Shown here piece after piece: positions 8,145 through 15,052 of a stretch of DNA of 15,093 bases. The notes below the pieces were generated by a model. It worked only from the letters and a program-made list of their open reading frames with translations. It was not told where the DNA came from and did not search any database. The stretch is from an uncultured Collinsella sp. Its GTDB lineage: Bacteria > Actinomycetota > Coriobacteriia > Coriobacteriales > Coriobacteriaceae. The stretch lies in contig URYT01000030.1 in NCBI GenBank assembly GCA_900552185.1, forward strand, positions 1 to 15,093, given 5' to 3'. The position numbers and the translations under genes are program-made. The stretch's first letter is position 1. Each line of letters starts with the position of its first letter.

Positions 8145-8656
8145 GCGGGGTTTTCCTCAAAATAATGGTGGATGCCAACGTATGGGTTGATTCGTTTTGC
8201 GTCGACCATGCCGAGTCGCTTGCCGCGCGTGCATTTATTGGGCAGGCGACGGAGACGGGGGCGTCGCTGTTCTTCCCGGTGCATATCGCTAAGGACGTAC
8301 TGTATGTTGTCCAACACGAGCTGAAGCGTAGCGTTCTTGCCAGCGGGGGAGCGCTCGACGAAGCATCGGCACGAGCGATAGTCGATGCTGCGTTAGCGTT
8401 TGTTCGGAATATGACCGAAAACGCCACGGCCGTGGGTGCAGATGCGTCGGACCTTTGGCTGGCCGACAAATACTTAGCGCTCCATCGCGATTACGAGGAC
8501 AACTTGGTGCTCGCCGCGTGCAAGCGCGCGCAGGTCGATTACTTGGTGACAAACGACCGAAAGCTGCTCGAACATGCCGATCTTGCAGCAAAGACCCCGC
8601 GCCAAATGATGCCAATTCTGGCTTTGGCCGAACGTGGCGGCGCGGCTATCGGTTGA
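8141..8656 (+). CDS. PIN-domain toxin (VapC-like ribonuclease)
   Basis: A 171-residue PIN-domain protein, probably an Mg-dependent RNase that cuts specific RNA when free of its antitoxin. Recognisable active-site acids are D11 in MVDANVWVD, D120 in YEDNLVLAACKR and D139 in LVTNDRKLL. The spacing and the DxN and TND contexts are typical. The GTG start at 8141 overlaps the antitoxin stop (GTGA) and has AAAGGGG about nine bases upstream. The ATG at residue 9 has no ribosome site. At 171 residues it is somewhat longer than classical VapC. PIN toxins are more often paired with VapB-type antitoxins than with a RelB/DinJ-like one. Confidence 0.85.
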   Translation: MSGVFLKIMVDANVWVDSFCVDHAESLAARAFIGQATETGASLFFPVHIAKDVLYVVQHELKRSVLASGGALDEASARAIVDAALAFVRNMTENATAVGADASDLWLADKYLALHRDYEDNLVLAACKRAQVDYLVTNDRKLLEHADLAAKTPRQMMPILALAERGGAAIG

Positions 8657-8669
8657 CGCGAACTGTTTG

Positions 8670-8703
8670 CGGGCCTCTTGGACACGATGCGCCAAGGGAC
8701 CCG
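8670..8703. terminator. Hairpin between convergent genes
   Basis: CGGGCCTCTTGG (8670-8681) pairs with CCAAGGGACCCG (8692-8703) at 10 of 12 positions. It lies in the 57-base gap between the toxin gene (plus) and the unknown gene (minus) and may stop both transcripts. There is no T run on either side, so this is a weak call. Confidence 0.35.
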
Positions 8704-8713
8704 CGTCTGCTAT

Positions 8714-9154
8714 TTACAACAGCTCGGCCTTGATGGCGGGACTTTCTGCGAGCTGCTCGGCTGCCTTTTCGTCGGAGCTGTTGAGTGCTGCGAGACTGCG
8801 GTAGAGCCATTCGTTGACCTGGGTGTTCTTGACGCCAGCGGTTTTGGTGAGGTTGGCTATAGCGCTGATTTCGGCAAAGAGTTCGGCCTTTGCACCCGTG
8901 AGCTCGCCAAGCTCGATGTCGTGATGTGCGGTGACGCCGCGGTTTTCGCTTACGTGGTCGATGAAGCCGCGGACGGTTTCAACGTGCTCGGCGAGTGTGG
9001 CCTCATCGGCGCCGTCGGTGAGCGCGTTGAGGGCGCCCGTGACCACGAGGGCAGGATGTCCGCAGGGGACAAAGCCCTCGATGACATCCATGGCTTCGGT
9101 AATGGTTGAGCCCAGGCCCACGAGGGCATTGACGAGTTGCTGCTTGGTATCCAT
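8714..9154 (-). CDS. Conserved-looking hypothetical protein, 146 residues
   Basis: I do not recognise this family. The protein is soluble in appearance, acidic and largely alpha-helical by composition, with no signal peptide or membrane segment. It has one cysteine, in the motif FVPCGHPALVVTGALNAL near residues 28-45, and a C-terminal helix rich in alanine and glutamate. The start is supported by AAAGGA at 9161-9166, seven bases before the ATG, and by a possible promoter further upstream. It stands alone between the toxin-antitoxin pair and ssrA and reads against both. Codon use matches its neighbours, so it looks like a genuine gene. Confidence 0.7.
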   Translation of the reverse strand: MDTKQQLVNALVGLGSTITEAMDVIEGFVPCGHPALVVTGALNALTDGADEATLAEHVETVRGFIDHVSENRGVTAHHDIELGELTGAKAELFAEISAIANLTKTAGVKNTQVNEWLYRSLAALNSSDEKAAEQLAESPAIKAELL

Positions 9155-9188
9155 AACGGTCCTTTCGACGGGTCAATTGTGCTTGGCG

Positions 9189-9216
9189 AAAATATACGTG
9201 ACGCGATCGGTAGCAA
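9189..9216 (-). promoter_or_regulatory. Possible promoter of the 146-residue protein gene
   Basis: On the minus strand TTGCTA (9216-9211), 16 bases and TATTTT (9194-9189) stand 35 bases before the ATG. Box quality is fair and spacing acceptable. Confidence 0.4.
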
Positions 9217-9330
9217 AAGTGCGAAGTACAGCGCACATTGGGGTCTTCACAGCTCGTGCATAGAACAGCTGTCTTCCTTGAGAACGTGGTAACATAACAC
9301 TTCACAAGCGGGGCTCGCCCCGTATGTTCC

Positions 9331-9359
9331 TTGAAAAGTCGACGGCTGTTGGGTATTCG
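9331..9359 (+). promoter_or_regulatory. ssrA: Possible ssrA promoter
   Basis: TTGAAA (9331-9336) and TATTCG (9354-9359) with a 17-base spacer predict a transcript starting near 9366, about 26 bases before the mature tmRNA 5' end, leaving a short leader for RNase P to remove. The -10 box is weak. A GC hairpin, CGGGG-CTCG-CCCCG at 9309-9322, lies just upstream. Confidence 0.4.
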
Positions 9360-9391
9360 TGCCCAATGCCATCCAGACTTTCCCGACATTC

Positions 9392-9755
9392 GGGGGCGAC
9401 TGGTTTCGACACGATAGCTCTGAGAGAGGAAGCAGGCCGAGGTCTCCTCGCCTCGTTAAACAGGGGTACCGTCAAATTGAATTGACAACAACTCTTCTTT
9501 TGAGCCTATGGCTCTCGCTGCTTAGTTTATAGCGGCGCGTCAACCCGGTGATTTCCCCGACACCGGCGCGACGTCATGTTAGGGGAATGCTCCTGCGCAC
9601 GTAATCGGTATGGCGCAGGCTAAGACCGAACCGGTTAGGACGCCGCGAGCGTGTCGCTGCGCGCAAAGTGTCCGAGACTAAACCAGCGACTGAGCTTGGA
9701 GATGCCAATCAGGGGGCTTTCGTGGACCGGAGTTCGATTCTCCGCGCCTCCACCA
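9392..9755 (+). ncRNA. ssrA: Transfer-messenger RNA (tmRNA)
   Basis: One-piece tmRNA that frees stalled ribosomes and tags the unfinished protein for proteolysis together with SmpB. The 5' end GGGGGCGACTGGTTTCGACA and the 3' end GGAGTTCGATTCTCCGC are the classic tRNA-like parts. The acceptor stem pairs GGGGGCG (9392-9398) with CGCCTCC (9745-9751) including one G-U, followed by A and an encoded CCA (9753-9755). The tag reading frame ends GCT CTC GCT GCT TAG at 9511-9525, giving ALAA. Reading back from there, GAC at 9484 is the likely resume codon because an in-frame TGA lies six bases before it and an A stands at -4. The encoded tag would be DNNSSFEPMALAA after the alanine carried by the RNA. 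Identity is certain; the exact resume codon is inferred. Confidence 0.97.
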
Positions 9756-9765
9756 ATAGTTATAG

Positions 9766-9797
9766 GCAGGTAGAGAAGTGTCTCTACCTGCTTTTTT
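9766..9797 (+). terminator. Terminator of ssrA
   Basis: An 11-bp perfect stem GCAGGTAGAGA / TCTCTACCTGC with loop AGTG is followed by six T, starting 11 bases after the tmRNA CCA. Confidence 0.93.
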
Positions 9798-9812
9798 ATT
9801 ACTCACAGATAC

Positions 9813-9858
9813 CGCGGAGAATCGAACTCTATGCAGGGCGCGGGCGTAAAGAAAACGC
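9813..9858 (+). repeat. 46-base repeat, copy 1, starting with inverted tmRNA T-arm
   Basis: The first 17 bases, CGCGGAGAATCGAACTC, are the exact reverse complement of tmRNA bases 9730-9746. The whole 46 bases recur at 10024-10069 with one mismatch (G/A at position 31). The spacer 9798-10495 contains no credible gene. Confidence 0.85.
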
Positions 9859-9945
9859 GTAAGCGTTTTTAGCCCGCGGGCGAGCACGCCGGCAGGCGGG
9901 CGAAGCCGGTGCGGATTTGCGAAGCAAATACGCGGATTCTCCGCG
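9840..9945. other. Cluster of hairpins in the spacer after ssrA
   Basis: Nested stems GCGGGC/GCCCGC (9840-9845, 9872-9877) and AAAACGC/GCGTTTT (9852-9858, 9863-9869) are followed by ATTTGC-GAA-GCAAAT and CGCGGA-TTC-TCCGCG (the last ending at 9945). The final one contains GATTCTCCGCGC in the same direction as the tmRNA 3' end (9737-9748). Function unknown. Confidence 0.6.
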
Positions 9946-10023
9946 CAATGCCTCAGCCCAAAACAGATGCGATGTCGATCGGATGACAGCCGACAATGCC
10001 CCCGCGCCAACGTCATCTCTACC

Positions 10024-10069
10024 CGCGGAGAATCGAACTCTATGCAGGGCGCGAGCGTAAAGAAAACGC
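10024..10069 (+). repeat. 46-base repeat, copy 2
   Basis: Same as the copy at 9813-9858, 211 bases further on, with A instead of G at position 31. It again begins with the inverted 17-base tmRNA T-arm sequence. The hairpin partner sequence that follows copy 1 is missing here; the sequence runs instead into the 62-base tandem array. Confidence 0.85.
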
Positions 10070-10082
10070 CTCAGTGACGCAG

Positions 10083-10411
10083 AGTGGGACGCGCTTTCCC
10101 AATGGCGGCCCAGGCGGAAAGCACGTTCCGGAATCCGCGCTCAGACTGGGACGTAGTTTCCGGATGGCGCCTCAAGCGGAAACTGCGACCCGGAATCGAG
10201 CCGTAGAGTGGGACATGCTTTCCCAATGGCAGCTCAAGCGGAAAATACATCCCGGAATCCTCGTTCGGAATGGGATGCAATTTCCAAATGAATGGCTAGC
10301 GGAAAGTTCATCCCGGAATTCGCGTTCAGAACGGGACGCGCTTTCCCAGCGGCGGTCCAAGCGGAAAGCGCATCCCGGAATCTCGCCTCAAACTGGGACA
10401 CACTTTCCGCT
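10083..10411. repeat. Tandem array of 62-base hairpin units
   Basis: Five full units begin at 10083, 10145, 10207, 10269 (61 bases) and 10330, with a partial sixth at 10392. Each begins TGGGA or CGGGA after two bases, continues to TTTCC, and after about 16 bases has GGAAA and a CATCCC-like end. The two halves pair; in unit 5 GGGACGCGCTTTCC (10333-10346) pairs with GGAAAGCGCATCCC (10363-10376). A period of 62 rotates the reading frame every unit, which rules out a repeat protein. Confidence 0.85.
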
Positions 10412-10495
10412 TCACCTGCCGCCTCGAAAAACCTGCGCGCTCGCCATCCCAAAACTGGGTAGAAGAAGGCCAAAACGCAATCGCAGGAGGTCAAT

Positions 10496-11374
10496 ATGAC
10501 TGCAGAAGATAAAGCAAAGAACGCTGGCAAGGTCGCGCTCGTTTTGGAGGGCGGCAGCTTCCGCGGGCAGTTTACTGCGGGCGTGCTCGACGTTCTCATG
10601 GAGGCTGGCGTCGAGATTCCGGCGGTATATGGCGTATCGGCCGGCGCCCTCAACGGCGTGAACTACAAGTCGCACCAGATCGGCCGTGCCAACCGCATCA
10701 ACCTGGCTTTCTGCAATGACAATCGCTTCATGGGCGCCGCATCGTTTGCGTCCACGGGTTCCATCGTGGGTTACGACTTTATCTTCAACGATGTCCAGGA
10801 TCGCCTGGATCCCTTTGACAACGAGACGTTCGACGCGAGCCCCATCGAGATGTACGCCGTCGCGACGGACATGCTCTTTGGAACCGCCACATACCTGCCG
10901 GTCAAAAGCGCCGTGCTCGATCTCGACGCTGTGCGCGCATCGACCTCGCTGCCGCTGGTGACGCCGCCGGTCGAGATTGACGGGCACAAATACGTCGACG
11001 GCGGCGTAGCCGATTCGGTCCCCATCGAGCATGTGCTCGAGGAGGCGGGCTTCGATCGCGCGGTTGTCATTGTCACGCAGGACCGCTCGTACGAGAAAAA
11101 GCCCTACGAGTTTTTGCCGGCCGCGCGCGCCCGCTATGCCGACTACCCCTATCTGCTCGAGGCTATCGAGACGCGCCACGACCGTTATAACATCCAGCGC
11201 ATGCATCTGTGGAAGTATGAGCGCGAGGGCCGTGCGCTGGTCGTTGCTCCGCAAAAGCCGGTCGAGGTCGGCCATGTCGAGCACGATTCGGCAAAGCTTT
11301 TGGACCTGTATATCCAGGGCCGTCAGGAGGCAAAGCGCCTGCTCGCGGAAATCCAAGAGTTCGTTGAGCGCTAG
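10496..11374 (+). CDS. Patatin-like phospholipase (YjjU-type)
   Basis: A 292-residue patatin-family serine hydrolase, probably a lipid acyl hydrolase acting in or at the inner face of the membrane. The oxyanion loop is GGSFRG (19-24), the nucleophile is S48 in GVSAG, and its partner D168 is in DGGVADSVP, so the Ser-Asp dyad is complete. The C-terminal 90 residues resemble the DUF6363 tail found in E. coli YjjU-like proteins. There is no signal peptide. The ribosome site AGGAGG (10485-10490) is five bases before the ATG. The gene stands alone after the repeat array; no clear promoter could be picked because the array fills the upstream region. Physiological substrate unknown. Confidence 0.92.
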   Translation: MTAEDKAKNAGKVALVLEGGSFRGQFTAGVLDVLMEAGVEIPAVYGVSAGALNGVNYKSHQIGRANRINLAFCNDNRFMGAASFASTGSIVGYDFIFNDVQDRLDPFDNETFDASPIEMYAVATDMLFGTATYLPVKSAVLDLDAVRASTSLPLVTPPVEIDGHKYVDGGVADSVPIEHVLEEAGFDRAVVIVTQDRSYEKKPYEFLPAARARYADYPYLLEAIETRHDRYNIQRMHLWKYEREGRALVVAPQKPVEVGHVEHDSAKLLDLYIQGRQEAKRLLAEIQEFVER

Positions 11375-11473
11375 CGACGGCGAACCCTCAAAAAATGACA
11401 ACAGCTCAAGAGCTGGAAAATCACGGCTCGTGGATGACATGTGCAGAAACTCTGGTCGGAGCCAAAATACCTG

Positions 11474-11501
11474 TTGACTCGGGCGGCGAGCGGGGTAATA
11501 T
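11474..11501 (+). promoter_or_regulatory. Promoter of rplM-rpsI
   Basis: TTGACT (11474-11479), a 16-base spacer and TAATAT (11496-11501) form a strong promoter. The expected leader is about 60 bases. I see no convincing known L13-binding leader fold in it. Confidence 0.75.
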
Positions 11502-11567
11502 GGACGGGTTACTTGCAGAGCCCCGTGAATCTCTGTAACAACACGTACTGTACATGGAGGAGTCTAA

Positions 11568-12011
11568 GTGATTTCGAAATCGACTCACTACGCCAAGCAG
11601 GGCGAGGTCCAGCGCAACTGGGTTCTCGTCGACGCCGATGGTGCTGTCCTGGGCCGTCTTGCCACCCAGATCGCAATGATCCTGCGCGGTAAGAACAAGC
11701 CCCAGTTCACGCCCAACAGCGACTGCGGCGACTTCGTTGTCGTCATCAACGCCGATAAGGTCCAGCTTACCGGTAACAAGGCCGACACGAAGACCTATTA
11801 TCGCCACAGCGGCTACAACGGCGGCCTCAAGGCTGAGAGCTTCCGCCAGGCTATGGAGAAGCACCCGGAGAAGGTCATCGAGCGCGCCGTTCGCGGTATG
11901 CTGCCCAAGACCACCCTCGGCCGTGCCCAGATGACCAAGCTTAAGGTCTACGCTGGTGCCGAGCATCCGCATGCTGCCCAGAACCCCACGAAGATTGAGC
12001 TGGAGGCTTAA
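11568..12011 (+). CDS. rplM: Large-subunit ribosomal protein uL13
   Basis: A 147-residue protein of normal length for L13, a 23S rRNA-binding protein needed early in assembly of the 50S subunit. Family hallmarks are WVLVDADGAVLGRLATQIA near the N-terminus, YYRHSGYNGGLK in the middle and RAVRGMLPKTTLGR before the C-terminal helix. The start is GTG at 11568, set by GGAGGAG (11556-11562). No other in-frame start fits the family length. It is followed two bases later by rpsI in the conserved L13-S9 operon, whose two proteins are made in equal amounts. Confidence 0.97.
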   Translation: MISKSTHYAKQGEVQRNWVLVDADGAVLGRLATQIAMILRGKNKPQFTPNSDCGDFVVVINADKVQLTGNKADTKTYYRHSGYNGGLKAESFRQAMEKHPEKVIERAVRGMLPKTTLGRAQMTKLKVYAGAEHPHAAQNPTKIELEA

Positions 12012-12013
12012 AG

Positions 12014-12409
<396 letters not shown>

Positions 12410-12426
12410 TTTTTCGCCTGACCTTT

Positions 12427-12456
12427 TAAAATGCCGCCCATATGGGCGGCATTTTA
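12427..12456 (+). terminator. Terminator of rplM-rpsI
   Basis: A perfect 13-bp stem, TAAAATGCCGCCC with GGGCGGCATTTTA around ATAT, lies 17 bases after the rpsI stop. The A/T ends allow use in both directions. The change of genome style comes directly after it. Confidence 0.9.
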
Positions 12457-12465
12457 CTTGCGCTT

Positions 12466-13164
12466 TCAGGGCTCTGCGGCGGTATGGGCGCCGCTTGCTT
12501 CTGCGGGTATGGGCGGATGACTCCGGCTCGGATATTGCAGGAAGGAGAGCCTGCGGCACAGAAATCGGGAGATTCCTCCCACAGTCAGGGCACAAACTAT
12601 TGTCCCCTCCCGCAGGCCGCAGATGGCCCCCAGGCTGAGATAGGAGAGCAGGGCGGCTGCCGACACCATAGCCAGATCATAGCCGGTCTTGGTCTTCCCA
12701 AAATCCCAGCCGAATACCTGGCTGGCGGTTCGGACAAACCCCTCACATGGCAGGATCAGCACATTGGGAAGCACCTCCAGCGCAACCCCCAGCCCCAGGG
12801 AGAGACAGCCCAGCAGGAGCACCACCCACCTGGCCCCATAGGACTCCGGCACCAGCGGGGCCAACAGCTCTGTCCACAGGTCGATGCAGACCGAGAAGAG
12901 GAGCGTGGCCGGAATCTGGAGGAGCTGTATGGACTGAAACCTGTGCCGGAGCAACAGCACCTGGCCGACCAGCATGGTGCAGTTCACCAGGAAGGTAAAC
13001 ACCCCCAGCGAGAGCCCTGGAAAGACAAACGTGAGGACATAGGAGAGGCTGGACACCGCCGAGGTGCCCATACCGGCTAAGGTAATCAGGGCGATTCCCA
13101 GGGCGGCGCAGAGAACTCCGCAGAAGAACAGAATATAGCGGCGCAGCAGGCTGGGCTGTCTCAT
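12466..13164 (-). CDS. YczE/DUF6198-family integral membrane protein
   Basis: A 232-residue protein with five or more hydrophobic helices, for example YILFFCGVLCAALGIALITL and WVVLLLGCLSLGLGVALEVL, and loops containing GMGTSAVSSLSYVL, GLSLGVFTFLVN and GWDFGKTKTGYD. I recognise it as the DUF6198 or YczE-like family of Firmicutes; the role is unknown. The frame is open back to 13410, but the start at 13164 is clear: AAGGAGGGG stands just upstream and a strong promoter is at 13211-13239. The stop comes only ten bases after the rpsI terminator, so if an assembly join lies here the last 20 or so residues (SRSHPPIPAEASGAHTAAEP) could be affected. Confidence 0.8.
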   Translation of the reverse strand: MRQPSLLRRYILFFCGVLCAALGIALITLAGMGTSAVSSLSYVLTFVFPGLSLGVFTFLVNCTMLVGQVLLLRHRFQSIQLLQIPATLLFSVCIDLWTELLAPLVPESYGARWVVLLLGCLSLGLGVALEVLPNVLILPCEGFVRTASQVFGWDFGKTKTGYDLAMVSAAALLSYLSLGAICGLREGTIVCALTVGGISRFLCRRLSFLQYPSRSHPPIPAEASGAHTAAEP

Positions 13165-13177
13165 AAGCCTACCCCTC

Positions 13178-13440
13178 CTTTTATAAAAAATATTTTTTAG
13201 ACATAATAATATTTTAGCATTTTTAAAAATTACGTTCAATTGTCGGCCTGCCCAAAAAACCACCCCCATTTTTGACATCCGGCGCCGCTGATACAAATGT
13301 TCTTTGACATGCCTTATACAATCCGCTATGCAGTGTAGAGACCGTGTAAAGAAACGCCCGACCTCCGGTATCCAAAAGGTTTTCCACATTATCCACATGG
13401 TTATCCACATCAGTTAACACCCTGTGGATAACGCCAATAT
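13178..13440. other. Candidate replication-origin region: AT-rich tract and DnaA boxes
   Basis: Bases 13178-13233 are almost all A and T, like a DNA-unwinding element. Two perfect TTATCCACA boxes (13389-13397, 13401-13409), one in the opposite direction (13423-13431) and a relaxed TTTTCCACA (13380-13388) cluster in 52 bases. mnmE, which often lies near oriC, follows. The gap of about 150 bases between tract and boxes and the absence of dnaA or rpmH leave doubt. Confidence 0.6.
13211..13239 (-). promoter_or_regulatory. Promoter of the DUF6198 gene
   Basis: On the minus strand TTGAAC (13239-13234), a 17-base spacer ending TGC, and TAAAAT (13216-13211) give a near-consensus promoter with an extended -10. 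It lies in the AT-rich tract. Confidence 0.8.
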
Positions 13441-13528
13441 GCAAAATTCAGTTGACATAAGACAAGTCAAGCAAAAAATCCACGGCGGATTCTACAAACT
13501 TTTTTGTTCTCCATTTTTCTTCCAATTG

Positions 13529-13537
13529 TGGTACAAT
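13529..13537 (+). promoter_or_regulatory. Extended -10 promoter of mnmE
   Basis: TGG followed by TACAAT (13532-13537) stands 55 bases before the mnmE ATG. No good -35 box lies at the right distance, which extended -10 promoters can tolerate. Confidence 0.5.
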
Positions 13538-13592
13538 AACGTCAGGTGTCCTGAACATATCATGAGCCGCCGCTCAATCATGAGGTGAAAGC

Positions 13593-14963
13593 ATGTCCGA
13601 ACCCATTGCCGCCATTGCCACACCCCCGGTTCCCAGCGCCATTGGCATCGTCCGCGTCAGCGGAGAGGGCGCTATCGAGGCCGCGTCCGCCGTGTTCCGC
13701 GCCGCCAGCGGGCGTCCCCTGGCCGCCTGCGAGAGTCGCAGGCTGGTCTACGGCACCCTGCTGGGCCCCGACGGTGCCCCCATCGACCAGGTGCTGGCCA
13801 CGCTCTCCCGTGCCCCCCACAGCTACACCGGCGAAGACACGGCGGAGCTGCAGTGCCACGGCTCCCCCATGGTGCTCACCATGGCTCTGGAGGCCCTATT
13901 TGCTCAGGGAGCACGTCAGGCGGGTCCCGGTGAGTTTACCCAGCGGGCCTTTCTCAACGGGCGGCTGGACCTAGCTCAGGCGGAGGCCGTGGCCGATCTG
14001 CTGGACGCCCGGAGCCGGGAGGGGGCCCGCCAGGCGGCGGGCCAGCTGTCCGGCGCACTGTCCCGGAAAATCGCGGCCATATACTCCGCCCTGGTGGATG
14101 TGATGGCCCACTTCCATGCGGTGCTGGACTATCCGGACGAGGACATCGACCCCTTCACCCTCACCAAGCTGGAGGACGATCTGTCCGCCCAGAGCCGGGC
14201 TCTCCATGACCTGCTGGCCACCTACCAGCGGGGGCGTCGGCTCAATCAAGGGGTGCGATGCGCCCTGGTGGGACGGCCCAACGCGGGAAAATCCTCTCTG
14301 CTCAATGCCCTGGTGGGCTACGACCGGGCCATCGTCACCGACATTCCCGGCACCACCCGGGACACTTTGGAGGCGGAGGTGGAACTGGGCGGCGTGCCTT
14401 TGCGGCTTATCGACACCGCCGGTCTACGGGACAGCAGCGACCCCATTGAGCGCCTGGGCGTGGAGCGCAGCCGTCAGGCCATGGAGGAGGCGGAGCTTAT
14501 CCTGGTGCTGTGGGACAGCTCCGTGACCGCCACCCAGGAGGATGGAGAGCTGCTGGAAACCGCCCTGAGTTTGGCCCCCACCATTCTGATCCACACAAAA
14601 ACCGACCTCCCCTCTGCCCCGGTTCCCTTTCTCAACCTGGACTCCCTGCCCCCGGTGGTGGAGCTGAGCACCAAGACCGGAGAGGGCCTGGCCGACCTGG
14701 AGGCCGCCGTAGCCCAGCTGTTCCCCAAGGGCAGCGACTCCGCTTATGGAGAACTCCTGTCCAACGCCCGGCAGGCCCAGGCGGCCCAGCGGGCTTTGGA
14801 GGGCGTGGAACGGGCTCAGCAGGCCCTGGAGGCCGGGATGACCCCCGACGCCCTGCTCACCGATGTGGAGGAGGCCCTCCAGGCTTTGGGTGAGCTTACC
14901 GGACAGAGTGTGGGAGAGGATGTTACCGCGCGGATTTTTCAGCGGTTTTGCGTGGGGAAATAA
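13593..14963 (+). CDS. mnmE: tRNA-modification GTPase MnmE
   Basis: A 456-residue complete MnmE, which with MnmG places the carboxymethylaminomethyl-type group on wobble uridine 34 of certain tRNAs, using GTP and a folate one-carbon unit. The N-terminal folate-binding domain (1-118) has the opening IAAIATPPVPSAIGIVRVSG. The helical domain surrounds the GTPase domain, with G1 GRPNAGKSS (227-235), GTTRD, G3 DTAGLRD (D274) and G4-like TKTD. The protein ends FCVGK, with the catalytic-site cysteine conserved. The ribosome site is GAGGTGA (13582-13588). A terminator follows within 20 bases, so it is not cotranscribed with mnmG. Its spacers are AT-rich, unlike those before 12456. Confidence 0.97.
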   Translation: MSEPIAAIATPPVPSAIGIVRVSGEGAIEAASAVFRAASGRPLAACESRRLVYGTLLGPDGAPIDQVLATLSRAPHSYTGEDTAELQCHGSPMVLTMALEALFAQGARQAGPGEFTQRAFLNGRLDLAQAEAVADLLDARSREGARQAAGQLSGALSRKIAAIYSALVDVMAHFHAVLDYPDEDIDPFTLTKLEDDLSAQSRALHDLLATYQRGRRLNQGVRCALVGRPNAGKSSLLNALVGYDRAIVTDIPGTTRDTLEAEVELGGVPLRLIDTAGLRDSSDPIERLGVERSRQAMEEAELILVLWDSSVTATQEDGELLETALSLAPTILIHTKTDLPSAPVPFLNLDSLPPVVELSTKTGEGLADLEAAVAQLFPKGSDSAYGELLSNARQAQAAQRALEGVERAQQALEAGMTPDALLTDVEEALQALGELTGQSVGEDVTARIFQRFCVGK

Positions 14964-14982
14964 ACTTTTTTATCTTTTCTTT

Positions 14983-15009
14983 GGGATGGCCCTGTGGCCA
15001 TCCCTTTTT
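14983..15009 (+). terminator. Terminator of mnmE
   Basis: A perfect 9-bp stem GGGATGGCC / GGCCATCCC around CTGT is followed by five T and further T-rich sequence. Confidence 0.93.
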
Positions 15010-15024
15010 ATTTTGGGAACGGGT

Positions 15025-15052
15025 GTGCCTTTCTGAACGATCAGAAAGGCAC
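15025..15052. repeat. Perfect 12-bp hairpin at window end
   Basis: GTGCCTTTCTGA and TCAGAAAGGCAC pair around ACGA. There is no T run on either strand, so it is not an obvious second terminator. The remaining 41 bases show nothing I can name. Confidence 0.6.

Noticed and set aside
9678..10016. Minus-strand frame containing RRGESNSGPR
   Set aside because: It is the antisense of the tmRNA 3' end and terminator; this wording is a well-known false protein from RNA-gene 3' ends.
10083..10411. CRISPR array
   Set aside because: The units are contiguous and similar over their whole length; there are no unique spacers and no cas genes.
9996..10499. Plus-strand open frame of 167 codons across the tandem array
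   Set aside because: It runs through repeats of period 62, so each unit is read in a different frame, and it has no ribosome site or recognisable domain.
12442..13080. Plus-strand 212-codon frame opposite the DUF6198 gene
   Set aside because: Rich in Gln, His and Pro with no domain; the opposite strand has clear membrane helices, a ribosome site and a promoter.
13165..13410. 82-residue N-terminal extension of the DUF6198 protein
   Set aside because: It covers the promoter, AT tract and DnaA boxes and is rich in unlikely residues; the start at 13164 has AAGGAGG.
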